Positions 37,797-52,000 of a stretch of DNA of 64,000 nt are shown piece by piece; position 1 is the first letter of the stretch, and the number at the start of each line of letters is the position of its first letter. The DNA is taken from assembly GCA_963082875.1 (NCBI GenBank), contig OY720101.1, positions 7,998,001 through 8,062,000 of the forward strand, read 5' to 3'. The notes under the pieces were generated by a model. The model was not told the DNA's origin, did not search any database, and saw nothing but the letters and a program-made list of their open reading frames with translations. The position numbers were made by a program, and so were the translations under genes. The stretch comes from Corella eumyota. Taxonomy: Eukaryota; Chordata; Ascidiacea; Phlebobranchia; Corellidae.

Positions 37797-38760
37797 ATTA
37801 ATTTTAAAAAATTAAGATCGTAATCGACAGAATAGAATCACAACCGACGGAATAAGATCACAACCGACAGAATAAGATAGCAATCGACGGAATAAGATCA
37901 CGACCGACGGAATAAGATCACAATCGACGGAATAAGATCACAACCGACAGAATAAGATCGCAATCAACGGAATAAGATCACAACCGACAGAATAAGATCG
38001 CAATCAACGGAATAAGATCACAACCGAGGGAATAAGATCGCGATCGACGGAATAAGATCTAAACCGACGGAATAAGATCACAACCGACGGAATAAGATCA
38101 CAATCGACGGAATAAGATCACAATCGACGGAATAAGATCACAACCGACGGAATAAGATCGCAATCGACGGAATAAGGTCATAACCGACGACTAATATTAC
38201 TTTTGAAAATAAAGGGCGTTTCCCAGAAGAGGGTTTGGGTAAGGGGTTAATAAAAATTGTCTTATTAAGTATTTGGTTTTAAATTAACAGACAGTAATCT
38301 TATATAAACAGCCAATGCGATTTTCGCGTTTTTTTATATTTCTTTAAATTGTAAACTTATTTCTTCGATTGAGATTTTATTCCATCGCTTGTGATCTTGT
38401 TCCGTCGGTTGTGATCTTATTCCGTCGGTTGAGATCTTATTCCGTCGATTGTGACCTTATTCCGTTGGTTGAGATCTTATTCTGTCAGTTGCGATCTTAT
38501 TCCCTTGGTTGCGATCTTATTCCGTCGATTGTGATCTTATTCCATTAGTTGCGATCTTATTCCGTCGATTGTGATCTTATTCCGTTAGTTGCGATCTTAT
38601 TCCGTCGATTGTGATCCTATTCCGTTGGTTGTAATCTTATTCCGTCGGTTGCGATCCTATTCCGTCAAGTGTGATCTTATTCCGTCGGTTGTAATCTTTT
38701 TCCGCCGGTTGCGATCTTATTCCGTCGGTTGCGATCTTATTTCGTCGTTGTGATTTTACA
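37797..38760. repeat. fold-back element: inverted pair of 20-bp minisatellite arrays
   Basis: The left arm (about 37812-38190) has about 19 units of roughly GATCRCAAYCGACGGAATAA. The right arm (about 38358-38755) has about 20 units of the reverse complement, TTATTCCGTCGGTTGTGATC and variants. About 170 bases separate them (38191-38357). Units often alternate between ACCGAC and ATCGAC forms, hinting at a 40-bp higher-order unit. The whole could fold into a hairpin with a stem near 380 bp. Long inverted arms built from short tandem repeats are the hallmark of Foldback transposons. No transposase gene lies between the arms. It could instead be a palindromic expansion of a local satellite. Confidence 0.85.
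38207..38310 (+). repeat. dispersed repeat fragment inside the fold-back spacer
   Basis: The stretch GGGTTTGGGTAAGGGGTTAA followed by TAAAAATTGTCTTATTAAG recurs in diverged form at 47255-47400, 51265-51426 and 56735-56840 in UBR5 introns. The family is unknown to me; boundaries are approximate. Confidence 0.45.
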
Positions 38761-39022
38761 GCCAACTTGAGATAAGTCTGATAGGAGAATCTTATAGCAG
38801 TTTTTATTTAAATAAGTTTAATATTATTTTCACTATGGAAGCAATTACTACTGTGATGCTATTCTGTCAAAGTTTTTATTCATTTGAGTTGATATAAATA
38901 CGTTAGTTGTTCAATTCCTGAGTGATACCATTCTTGTAATGATTTTGTTACTGGTTTTATCTAATTACGGTAAATGAAATTTTTTTCCTAAAATATCCAA
39001 ATCCGTTTATGATCTTATTGAT

Positions 39023-39255
39023 GGCATCCGTTTAATCTCCACTGCTCTCATAACCAAGGACTCGTAAGTAAGACGCTATATATGGTATGAATTCCTGCTG
39101 AGCCAGCACTTAAACAGCAGCATAATTATCGGAAAATTATATTCTATAATATCTCAAACTGCCACGTGCAACTTGCGACTGGGTTGGATTCACAGTTGGT
39201 ACTCTATGTTTAAATCGCTCAGTCGACGTTTCCACATCGAGGATAAAGATATATT
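39023..39255 (+). mobile_element. SINE family A, 5'-truncated
   Basis: Starts within the tRNA-like head (ATCTCCACTGCTCTCAT) and keeps the body (TGCTGAGCCAGCACTTAAAC, AACTGCCACGTGCAACTTGC) and the 3' end (TTTCCACATCGAGGATAAAG). Lies 260 bases right of the fold-back arrays, in the spacer before UBR5. Confidence 0.8.
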
Positions 39256-40039
39256 CACAAAAAAAGTTTTGTCTCTTTTTTTAAAAACGATAAAAAGCAT
39301 GCCTTATCTCCATTTTTCCCTTTTTTTAATTCTCTCTTCTAGTCAGGGTTCCACTTTAATCATTTGTAAGGCTAGCTGTCGGGCAACAGAACAAAAATTA
39401 ATAGCGCATGTTTTTGGAAAAATTTTTAAGAAAATACTTTTCTCTATCGAATAAATTGTCATGATTAAGAAATCGTTGTAGTGTTACAACATCATAGCGC
39501 AATTTTTAATTATTGGTTGTGTAACAGAATGAAAATGTGTAAATATTGTTGGAAACGCGTGTCAAGAACAAATTTATAACTTGTTAAAATGTAGTGCGTT
39601 TTTTAGGATTGTATTTTTTCTGCAGTCAGTTGGCCAGTAGCTGTTTTACTTAAAAAAACTCAGCCATTATCATATTACCTATATAAAATAAGTAGCCTAC
39701 ACAAATATTTGACTGACTTGTCAAAATTTATTGAATAAAATTCTAAGATTTTAAACAACATAAATTAAACACTACAGTTCTCATACAGTCATATTTTGTG
39801 TGAAAACTAAATATTAATATATAAATATTTAAATAAAATTGTGGAATTTTATCCCAGTTTTTTAGTATATATATATATATTATATCAGATATGGTTGGCA
39901 AAAGCTACAAACTATAAAAGTTCTACAGGAACAGCGTGACATACCTAACCATTATGTGTTAATTATGTATAATAGTCCATGATGTATGTATATGAACACT
40001 TTTATTTTTTTATAGTTCAAATTAGAACATATAAAAAGT
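39256..40039. other. UBR5 5' flank
   Basis: AT-rich DNA before the first UBR5 coding exon. A polypyrimidine tract ending TTTATAG at about 40013-40016 is a splice acceptor 24 bases before the start codon, so an upstream non-coding exon or a spliced leader is likely. The 93-codon frame at 39173-39454 is SINE plus flank, not a gene. Confidence 0.5.
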
Positions 40040-43000
40040 ATGAAAACTGCAAACACGAATATAAGATTTATTGTTCAATCTGTTGCAAACGAACCTTCTA
40101 CTTCGTTAGAGGAGGAGGAACGATTTCAAGAAAGGTAAAATTTTTCTTTCAATAGACGCAGTGTTCCTGTTTGATTCTTGAATAATGTATTCAAACTATA
40201 GCTTAATGGCATTTTTGATATACATAAATAGACTTTTTAGTCTTTTGTTATTTAACTCAAAAATTCTATGTTTTACCTGTTTTTAAGTCACGCATCCATC
40301 ATTAAACCACACTACAATTAATATATATATGCATAAATGAATTCAAGTAATTTTTCACATAAAAAAAATACCTTTTTTATTTGTAAATATATATATAATT
40401 TTTTTTAGTATATATATTTATGTACAATTGTTTGTTTTTGCTCTTAAGTATTTTAAACAAGCTCTTTCTGGCAGAATACAAATAATTTTAGATTTTTATT
40501 TTAGACTTCTTGGATTACTATCAGATAACATTCGCCTGCAAAGTGACTTTTCTGCTGCTCTGTTGGAACTCAATCAGTATGACATCAAAGACTCTGTAGT
40601 TGGACCAAATCACTTTGGCTTTCTCTTACAAGATGGAAGAGTTTGTAGGCTGGGTTACAGTGTGCTTGAAAGAGAAGATACAGCTCCACCTACTAAAACC
40701 GGAGAAGACACATTTAAGGATCAAAGCGGTCAGTTTTTCAAAAATCTTTTCTAGTTACCTGTAACATGGTGTAGTGGTTAGAACACTTGACAACATAGCA
40801 TGTGGTCATTGGTTTGATTTTCAGTGCTTTTGTGTCCCAGCGCCCCTAAGTAGCACCCTATAATTGGTACAAATTTCCTTTTTAGTTGAAAATCGATTTG
40901 CAGACTACAAAATACCTAATAATATTTTAAACCGCACAAAAGGCGACTTATTCTTTGGGTTGAATTAAAAATGATATGTTTGAGCCATGAATTTGAACTT
41001 AACACATCAAGATAAACATAAAAAACATTTAATGTAATTTTTAATTATAAATTAAAGCCATTAAAATTAATTTTAACTTATTTATATAAACAAAGGTTCC
41101 CCAATTTTGACATCTCGCTCAAGCAGAGACACCTCAAGATGGACACAAACTGACCTTTTAGGAATAAGTGGAGGTTCATGGGGTCGTTGGGGGTCAAGAA
41201 TTGGTGTCATAAGGTCAACAGCTGCGGAGGGGTCAAACTCTTCTATTTCAGCTCGCAAACGAATTCGAGGATCAGCTAATGAGAATTCAGCACCTGGAGG
41301 TGAAATTTTTTACTTTATACCTTTTAAACGGATTTTATATTTTACTGGTCATTAAATTTTTAAGGGCAACCATACATGGTTAAAATGGTTTTATTGAGCA
41401 TACAAAACTGTTGCCATTTTTTGACCAAAAATTAAAAAAATAGACTTTTCTTTAAAAAATTTACACAGGATTGCCAAGTCCTAAAATCAGGTTAATTCGA
41501 ACAGGTCAAGTGCGTGGACGCAATTTATCGCTGCCAGTTCTTTCAGGACAGAGACCAGTGGTTCCTGCTTCCCAAGTCCCGGAGGATCTTGTAAATCAAG
41601 TTCAGGTATATACCAAAATTAGGTTTTTTTTGTTTGTCGAAGAAATATAAATTTTTTTGGTATAACTCAAATATGAAAGTTGATCAGTTTTTTTTCATTT
41701 TTTTGTTCATTTTTTTATTTGTTTTCTGTTTAATTTTTTGATTATTTTTATAAAATTTTTAGAATGTGTTGCAAGGAAAATCACACAACATAATAGTAAA
41801 AGAATTACAAAGAACAAGTTTGGACGTAAACCTTGCTGTTAATAATCTGCTGAGTCGGGATGATGAAGATAATGATGACATGGATGACACAGGTAAATTT
41901 TAAACATTGTTTTTTTTAATTTTTAATCAATATTTGTAAAGACATCTGAGTAAATAGATTTTATTAAAGTCTGTTGCTTTTTTTTTTAAATGGTTTTATT
42001 AGTGAAGAATAGCTCTATCCTATTTGTTATGTTGCTTATTTTATTGTTTTTTTTTATAAATAATATATATATATAGCCTATACTTATTTTATTGTTATTC
42101 AGCATTTTGTAAAACTGATATGCTGGAAACTAATTAAAATAAATTTGACTGTTATTTAAACTTTAAAGAAGGCAAAATTTAATTTTAGAAATTGAAAAAT
42201 TGAAGTTTAAATATTTTTTAATACTTTTTTTTTTTTTTTTCACAGCTTAATTACCTTTCTTATGAATAATCAATCTTGCTTAATGCTCACAGACATTCTA
42301 TGTTAATACAGGTAGCGACTTTATTCCTGGCGAGGAGTTGATGTCACTGCTGGATGGGGGAATGCACCCAGGAGATCACCCCCGAGTGGTCATTGACGCT
42401 GATGCCATGTTGTCCGAAGAAATATTTGGTTTTAGTTTGTCAAGGTAAATATCGCAGCCCTTCGATTACAAACTGTTGTTTAATTACCGGCAGCCAATTT
42501 AGTTTCTACAGCTTTGTGCTGTAGCATCGTTAAAAAATATGCCATTTAAAAAATACTTTTGAAAGGTTGGTTAACTGGCAATATGCCCAATATTATTTAA
42601 ACCTGTCAAAGGTAACTTAAGAATGGGTCGGGTAACAACCCTATGTTTGCACCACGAAGTTGTCAATTTTCACACGGAGGATAAATATACAAAAAATATG
42701 ATAATGTTGATTTTTCTTTGTTGTAAAAATATACCTTTCTAACATTGGCTGACTTTTATAATCTTCAATTGTTTTTAAATTAATGATTTTTTTAATTTTA
42801 ACCAAAAAATTTATTGGCAAAATTCTAGTCGTGCTGGCTCAACAAGCACTACCACTAGCAGCAGCAGAGGAGTGAACAAGAGCAGTCGATATGAGGTTAG
42901 GGAAGATTCTACCGAAGAAATAATTCCAAGTTTTAATAATGATTGGCAAGAAGTTATTAAATCTGGTGGAAGTAAAACAAAACCGACAGCTTCTAGTTCA

Positions 43001-46000
43001 GCTACAGGTACAATCTGGTTAAAAGTACACTATTTAAAGCAGATAAAACAATTAAAGTTAGTTTTTTTAAACAACATTTTATTTTATTTTTTCGTATATA
43101 TCTTTATCCTCGATGTGGGAAAATCAAATACATGACTTAAACATAGAGTAACATCAGTTACTCCGACCCAGTCTCGAGTTGCCTGTGGCAGTTTGGGATA
43201 TTACAGTTTATAATTGTCCGATAATAATGCTGCTGATTAAGTGCTAGCTCAGTAGGAGTTCGTACCGCTTATAGCGCCATACTTAAGGCCGCTACAGCAT
43301 GAGATCAGTGGAGATTGAACCCACGACCTCATGTGTGGTATAGCAAGTGTTTTTACCACTACACCGCGCTGCTGGTTTATTTTTTTTCCTTTTAATTCTG
43401 CATTTAAAATTAAATAGATAAACAAATTTGAAAAAGCTCATTATTAGTATGCAATATTTGATTTAATAAACAGGTTTATTTCTTTTTTTTATTAAGGTTT
43501 AAATTTAAAAACAGAATCGGGAGTTTGGGTTGAGAACACATTAGAATGGTGGTTAGATGCTGACAAAAACCCTGTTTTATTCAAGGTAATTAGTAATTTT
43601 AATTTTCCAAAAATTTTGTTTCTAAACTGTATTCAATGGTGTGGGTTTATAACTCCTGGCTTAGCAATAGGAGGACCTGTTTTAATCCTAACTGCTATTT
43701 AAAACAAGCAATTTAACTGGTGCCTGTTTAGACAAAAACCAATGCATATGTCAGTTATTTAGATATTATGAACATTGACATTCAAACTTGTCATCTGGCA
43801 ACTTCAGACTGATCTGTGGTAACAATTGTAAAATCTATGTTTAACCTATGAAGTTAGTTAATTCATCAAGGAAAAAAAACTTGCAATAATATAAAAAATA
43901 AGGGGGACTTGCAATAATATAAAAAATCAAGTAAATTTTGCTGTTTTTTTTTTAAATAGTTACTATTGCTATAATTAACTAATAAATCTAAAACTAACTA
44001 ATCTTTTTCGTTTAATTAGTTAAATCAAACTAATTAAAATGTTACAACTTTTTAGCAAATTGGTTCGATGTATAGTGATCTAGTTGGAGTAGATACTGAA
44101 GGAAACTTGAGGGAGTGGACATGGCAAAAAGAACAGCCTTATGGAGAAGCTGATTTACATTCTAGAACAAATTTCTTAAAAATAGGAAATTTTAAGGTTA
44201 CTTTTAAAAAAAAGCATAAATATAAAGATTTTGCTGTAGGATCAAACGCAAGACCGCATGTAGGGACCATAGTTAAATTATCAAAACACTTTTATTTTTA
44301 AAACAAAATTTTAATTTGTAGATCTCACATTTATCTTGCTGTCAAATGCGGGCTTCAATATACACTGAGAATGGATCGACTGCTACTTGGATGGACAAAA
44401 GTGTTTTTAAACACACGAAGTCGCTAGATGAACCATGTAAAGTTCACGAAGTAATGAAAAATGAAAAAGTGAAATCTTTGCACACTTGTTCTCTATATTC
44501 TGCTGTGCTTACAGAACAAGGTAATTTAAAGAGTTAATATAAGTTAAGACCATTTTTAAATGACAGATAAGGTTTTATATATCTGCCTATATTTTTAAAA
44601 ACCATTTTACTAAATGGACGGACATATTCCCAAAAACCAAAATTTTAAAAACAATATTTTACTAAAATTGAAGGTCAAAATTTTTTAAATTAAGGCACAG
44701 TTTTTGTTGATTTATACAAAACTTACACTAAGAATTTATAAAATCAACCATTTTTGAATTTGATAGTATCCTAAACACTATGCAAAATATATTCTTAATA
44801 TATCAGCGAATTAATTTTTGGTTACTAACTCTTGTATATTAAAAATTAGTTAAACATATCTTTTTTAAGGTCGAATTTATTGGTGGGGGGTCATGCCTTT
44901 TAATCTTCGCAAGAAAATGTGGGAGTCCACTAATGCACAGATGAAACAAAACGCAGACAGCTCTACAAACAAAAAACAAACCGAGGTAAACCAATATAAA
45001 ACTTAGGGGCAGTACTTTGTACGATTTTACCTTATATGTATTTAAGCATTTTTTCCCATTACCTTAAGGGGTCAGGTTTTTGTATTTTTATTTGAAAAAG
45101 GGTGTTGTTACGTGTTTGAGCTATTTGTAAATACCAGGCTCAAGGGCAAATAGTGTGAAATTGATGCGACTCGAACCTAAAACCTTTTGGGTCTTAGTCT
45201 AATGCTATGAATGATACACCACACACTAAGCATTTTTAAGTGTCAATAAACAAAAAAGTGACATAAATATAACAACTATGTATGTCACTTTCAAAAAGGT
45301 AGCTTTTTCAAATAAATCTGTAAAAACTTGTCACCTTAAGATAATAGCCTGTAAAAAATGTACAAAAAGGTTAACACAGATAATTTATTTAATTATTAAA
45401 TAGATTGAAGTGGGCAGCCAAGTTTGCCTCAAAAACTTTCCCATTTACCATGCTGGTGCAGTGGCAATTAACGTCACAAGTGGAAAACCTAAAGTAGGAA
45501 AATTATTGCAATCTGTTTGGGTCCTGGATATGAAATATTTATTTGAGATTCTCAGTTTAGAAGGTATGTGTATGTTGGTGCAATTTAATTTAATTTTGTG
45601 TATTAATATTTTTTTGGTATTTTATTTGTATTTATTATTTTTAGATGATGCCACAAAAACTTGTGATACTGAAACGTAAGAAACAACAATTTTATTATTT
45701 TTCAATTGATTATTAAATTTAATGTATCTTAAGATTCTTTTAAATTTGTTTCGAAAAAAAAATTATTTAAAAGCAATCTAAATTGTTAGAATTTTTGTTT
45801 GATATGTAATTTTTAAAAATTTTTTTTAAATAAACACAAAATTCTTTTATTTACTTTTTCTAAATTATTTTTTTTTTGGATTTTTGAAATATTTAGTTCT
45901 TTGTCATCTTCTCCTATTTCATCTAAGAAGAGAAAAAGATCTTCCGATTTCTCAGCATTGTACGAGGAGGAGGAATGGAATTTAAATGATGTTGTCTTTT

Positions 46001-49000
46001 TCGAAGATGTTAGATCAGTTCCTGTCGGCATAGTTACCAAGGTAATAAAAAAGTTCAGTTACCACACTTTTTTTATTATTTTTTTTTAATATATTTTAAC
46101 ATTTTAATTTAAAAAATGTTAACAGTATGTTATTAAGATATTTCTAAAATATAAATGGAATATTTCTTTAGTACTTTCGTTCAATTTATTATATTGTTTT
46201 TTAATACATTTAAACATTTATTTTAAAAAATTTATTTAAAAAAAAAGTTTTTTTTTTTTTTTAAGATAATTTTGGTTTCATCTTAAAAAATGTTGTAGTA
46301 AAAATTATCAAATAAAAATTTATTTAAAAATGTAGGTAATTTTTTAACTTGTTTCCAAATGCTTACATTCACTATTATTTAAACAACCAGGTGGACGAAA
46401 ATATAGTTGCAGTTAACTTTAACTCAGACAAAAACGATTTAAGTTCTTGTCGTTTATTACATAAAAATGACATCGTTGAAATGAAGTCGTCTGTGCCGAA
46501 TATGCTTGAATGTATACAAGTTACTCCAAGAAGACTACAGGTATTTAATTGTTATTCTGCATTTCAGTTATAGTAATATTGTTGAAACTTATACATTATA
46601 TATGCACCTCAAATGGCCTTTTTTAATTAAAAGGCCCAACTAAGCTTTATTATATATGTATAGCTGTTGCATTTTTCAAGTCCTTTTATTTTTTGTATAA
46701 ATAATTTTTTTAATAAATTTGTTAATTGTGGGTTTTAATTGCCAATAGGCGTTTTTTATGTAATAGTAAAACACTTTTTTAAACAAAACAAGTAATAGTT
46801 TCTAAATATATATCAACTTCTTTTACCAATAAAATTGTCTCTTACCGTAAAGTTTATGTAAGTATTTAGAATTATCTAAAAATTAAATTTTTTTAGATTG
46901 ATCCACAATTAAATATTTACTGCATATCTGCAGTAGATAATTATATATCAGCATTGGTCAGCAAACCAGGTGAAAAATTATCACTTGTTAGGTTCAACAT
47001 TTCACATGGGAAAACTGTATTGGAGCGTAGTTTTCCTGCAAAGGCAACTGCTTTTATTGGTAAGTTCCTATATGTTATTTAATCTAAATTGGAGTAAGTA
47101 CAAACAGTATTAGTATGTTTTAAGTAGTATTTTCCTATATTACTAAAAAAGATGTGACTGAATACAAATTTTTCTAAAAACCGAAAAATTTCTAAAACAA
47201 CATTTTATTAAAATTAGGGTTATTGTTTTTTCGTGAATTAATGGGCTCTTTCTAAGAATAGGAATAAATGGGGCTTAATAGAAATTGTCTTATTATATAG
47301 TGCCATTTTTGGCCTATGGTTTTTAGTCAATAACTATTCTGTAATATGGTTTTCAGTAATATAACAGTAATCCATTCTAAGTGTGTATTGTTAAATTTTA
47401 TTAATACTACCTTGTAATCCGGCAGCGGGGTGTAGTGGTAAGAACACTTGCTACACCACCATGAGGTTGTAGGTTTAATCCCCACTGCTTTCATGCGGTA
47501 GCATCCTTGAGTAAGGCACTATAAACGATATAAAGTCAGCACTTAACAAGCAGTATAATTATCGGGCATTTATAATCCATAATATCCCAAACTGCCACAT
47601 GCAACTCGAGACTGAGTCGGAGTAACAAATGTTACTTTATGTTTGGGTCGCGCATTCGACCTTCCCACATCGAGGATAAAGATATATATATACAAAAAAA
47701 ATGTTTTTTATAAATCTTTTTTTTTTTTAACTTAACAAATTTTTTATGACAGTTTTTTATTAATTTACAGAGAATAAAGTTAACCAAGCTAATAAGAAAA
47801 ATTCATGTGAACTTATCAATGGTGGCATGGTAAATATTAAATAAATTTGTTATATTATTTTTAATGAAATGTATATAATATGTTTAAGTTGTCCACATAT
47901 TTTTAATTTTGTATTTATTTATTTTTATTTTTGATGTAGAAAGGTCAACTTTACACCCCAAACATGGAATAATATTTGTTGTCGTTATCCAGTTTTAAAT
48001 TGACTGTGGCAGTTTGGATATTATTGATTATAATAGTCTATTTGTCGCTTGATTTTTGGCTCGGCAGGAGTTTATATTGTTTATAGCGCCTTACATGGGG
48101 ACACTACACCATGTAAGCTGTGAAAATCAAATCCACTTTTATATTTAATTGTAAATATATATACATTGCATGTTTTAAATTTTAGTTTTTTTTAATTTAT
48201 TAATTCTTTATAGTGATTTGTTTTAAATTTAAAGTTAGATTAAGGTGCTTTTATTTTTTAACAATAATATCAACTAAAACCTGTTTTTGATTATTAAAAA
48301 AATTATATTTAAAAAAATACAATATATATATATACCAACTGTATTTGTTTACCTAAAATGGTTTTTATTATTAAAATAATAACTATTTTTTTAACAGGAT
48401 TGTCCTACATTATTACTTGACGGTTATTCAATGTTGTATCCTCTCTTAGCTGATGAACATAAAGGTATAAGGGATCCCATTTGGTCTGACATTTCTTCTT
48501 TACATTCTGTTTCTATGGGAATAAACTGCGGCGTATATCAACAAAGGTAAGTTTAATATTAAAACACGAAATTTTTAAATAACTTACAGTTTTTAAAAAT
48601 TGAAAAAAAAAAAATTAAATTTTTTAATAATTTTTTTGAAAGTGTGTTAAAAAATTTTTTTTTTTTTTAATTTTATATTTTATGGTTTTAGTCGGTATGC
48701 TGTCACTGTGCTTTCATTCAAAAGTCAGATTTTAATGCCTTGGGTTTTACAACGTAACCTGAAAGTTTTTGAATCTTTAATAAACAAACTTAATTCTAAT
48801 AAAGAACTATCCTGGTCATCAGTATTTTACCAAGTAAATATTAGTTGCTTTGTTTTTGTAAATTATTTATTTTCTAATACAGAAAATCGTTTTAATTGTT
48901 TTTTTTGGTAGCATTTTTAGAGCAAATTGTAATCTAATATTATTTATCATATTTTTACAATACAGTATATATAGATTTTGTATCAAAAATTGGTTTAAAA

Positions 49001-52000
49001 TTTGGATTACTTGTACATTATGCTCCTTCATAATTGTTTCTTTACATTCCATGCTACTTTACATTCCATGATAAGAAAATACTTTACATTCCATGATAAG
49101 AGAAATTTATCTAATTTTTTATTAAAAATTATGTTTGTTTTTTTTAGAGCTTGGTGAATGAAAAATGTGATGGACAGCGAAACATTTTCCACGTGTGTGT
49201 TGAAAAGAGTATTCCATCTTCAAACAAGGAACAAAAAAGTGACGAAAAAGAGAAAAAGGAACTTTTTATAACGACCCAGAAAAATAAATTCATGTCGCTG
49301 AAAATACCAACCAGACCAAGTAATATTTAAAGAATAATATTTATATTTGTGTTAAATTTTTTTAAATTTGAATTTGCTTTTGTAGTTACTTTTGTTTTTA
49401 GGTTGACTATAAAAAAGTGGTTTTACCACATTAGGTTATGGGTTTAATCCTAACTGTTTTCATGTTAAAGCTCCCAGTAATGGGGTGCTTTAAATAGTTC
49501 ATAATAACTTCTGCTGAACCAAAAAATAATTGACAAGTTAATTGTTAGGCAAAATAAACAAAACTTACACAGACAACTCAAGACTAGGCTAAGGTTTCTA
49601 ATGTTACCCTACGTGAATAAAATGTTTTTCAAGGTTGCTTCATGTCCATATTGTGCTAGGACAGATTTTATTTACAGTTACCTCATGCTACTAAATTTAA
49701 AAATGACATGTTGTTTTTTTAAACTTTAATTTTCCAATCCTAACTTGCCTTAAATTTTCTAATTTTAGGTGATCACACAAAATCGACATCTAACTTTAAT
49801 GTTTCTCAAACTGATAAACCATCAACATCGGAGAATCCGGGGTTAAGTGACGGTCTTCGAATAACAGATACTGATAGAAATGAAGCAGTTAATGCAATAG
49901 CAAATGCAATTTCATCAGTTATCAGAACAGGAAATAAGAGAACAACTGATCAATCTATTACTACCACAGCTTCTTCCAGGTTAATAAAATTAATATTTGA
50001 ATGAACATGGTTAAATTTTTTATTTGTAAAAAACAAATTTTAAAATTTTATTTTTTTAGAGATATTAATTTTTAAATGTTGTATTTTTTTAATCTTAAAC
50101 TTTGATTATGTCTTCATTATGGTTTTCCTAAAAATTTTAAGATGTAAAATAAAAATAAATATGGCAAAAAAAGGTTAAGGCAATGAAAGTATAATATTTC
50201 AAATTAATATTTTTTTAGTTCTAAATCACCGGCTAAAGCAACCGATTCTGACAACAAATCAGATAAAGAATCGACAATGGAAAGACAAGGAAGTTTTATG
50301 GTGAGTTGAATTTAATTTTAATTTTTCAAAAATTCAAGTGTTAATCTGCTTCAAATTAATTAATAATAAAACATTTGGTCTTTAAACAAACTATCGTACT
50401 TGACAGTCTGAATTTTTTGGGGACTAAAAAGTAAAAGGAATCAAAAGATTTTTTTTTTGATTTTTTTAATAAGAGACTTTTAATTATGAACAAAAAAACT
50501 AACACAATCTCTGAAAAATTATTATTTAAGTTTTATTTTTTGATTTTTAGAAATTTTATACTCAAGCTACCCAAGCACTTGATAGTATGATAGGTAATGA
50601 GGGGAGTCCCCCTGAAAGTCCAGTTTCTAGTTGGCCTCCAGAACTTGTGCCTTACTGGAACAATGTAGAAAGAGGTAAATATGTTATTTTTTGTTGGAAT
50701 CTAAGAAACAAAAAAATCCACAAAAGAGAAAACACAAAAAAGGGAAAAAAATCACAGTAGATAATGACTAAGTTACTATAAAAAATACAAACTAATGGAC
50801 ACACTTAAATAAACATAACAATATTTTGGGAATAATAATTGTAAAAAATAAATATCAGAATTTACAAACTTTGTAATTTTTTTTTTAATAAAACTGCTTT
50901 TTATGTCACGTTTTTTAACAAGTTAAATTTTTTCAGAAGAGGAAGAAGGATTAAATCTTACAACTTCTAACTCAGCGTCAAAATCAAAAAAAGAGAAATC
51001 GCTCAACTGGAACGAGGTCAAGGAAGGTCGTGGGTCACGCTTGGACGCAGTTGCGATTCTCGATCTACTTTGTACATCACAAGCCACCATTCCTTACTTG
51101 GAAACACTGCTCACCCAAAAGTAATTATTTTGTGGAAACACTTATAAATGATCGACTAAAAATTATTTTTGATGACTTTAAATAGTTTACGAAGAAATTA
51201 ACTTTTAAAAATGTTAATTAAAATTTCAAAAGCGCTATTTTATTGACTTTTAGGTTAAAATGTTTTAAAAATTAAAGGGCATTTTAAAGGAGGTTTGGGT
51301 GAGATAGGTTAATAAAAATTGTCTAATTGTTGGTAGAGTAGTATTTTCTGGCATGTGATATACATTTTAAAATATCTGTTATGTGAAACAATTTTAAATA
51401 ATGTGACAGTAATTCATTATCTATCAGGGTACGAATTACATTTAAAAATTGACTCGCTAAAAAATTAACATTTAAAAATTGATAAAACATCGATTAGGCC
51501 CAAGTCATGATCTTTGTTTTTTCATACCAATTAATGCATTGCATTGCAGTTTTAAAATGTACTACTTACTATGCTTCTTACTGAAGTTTAACTACATTGC
51601 ACTACAAGTTTAAAATAGCTTTGTAAAAATACCTAAATATACACAAGTGTTTCATTATCGCTAGAACCGTTTTGTGTTGATTTGCTATTTCAAATATATT
51701 TGTAAATAAATAATTCGCTAAATTTAAAAAAAAAACGACTCGCTTTTAGCAAACGGCGACCCGTAATTTTTGTTTCCTGTGTATATATTAAATTTATCAC
51801 TATAATGTAGAAAAGTCTTTTTTTTTAATAAAAATAAAAAACTAATAAATTTTTTGTTTAAATTGTTTCAGAGATTCGAACGGATATACTCCATTCATGT
51901 TTGCAATTGCTCACCGTGCTTATCCAGCTGCTAAAGTTTTATTCGAAGCTGTTCATTATGTTGCAAATAAGAAGAATATGAAAGATAATAAAGGTTCTAA

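Noticed and set aside
37797-38760. Possible CRISPR-like array.
   Set aside because: Units are contiguous 20-mers without unique spacers, the arms are inverted, and the host is a eukaryote.
39173-39454. 93-codon frame upstream of UBR5.
   Set aside because: Its start lies in a SINE and the rest is flank without motifs.
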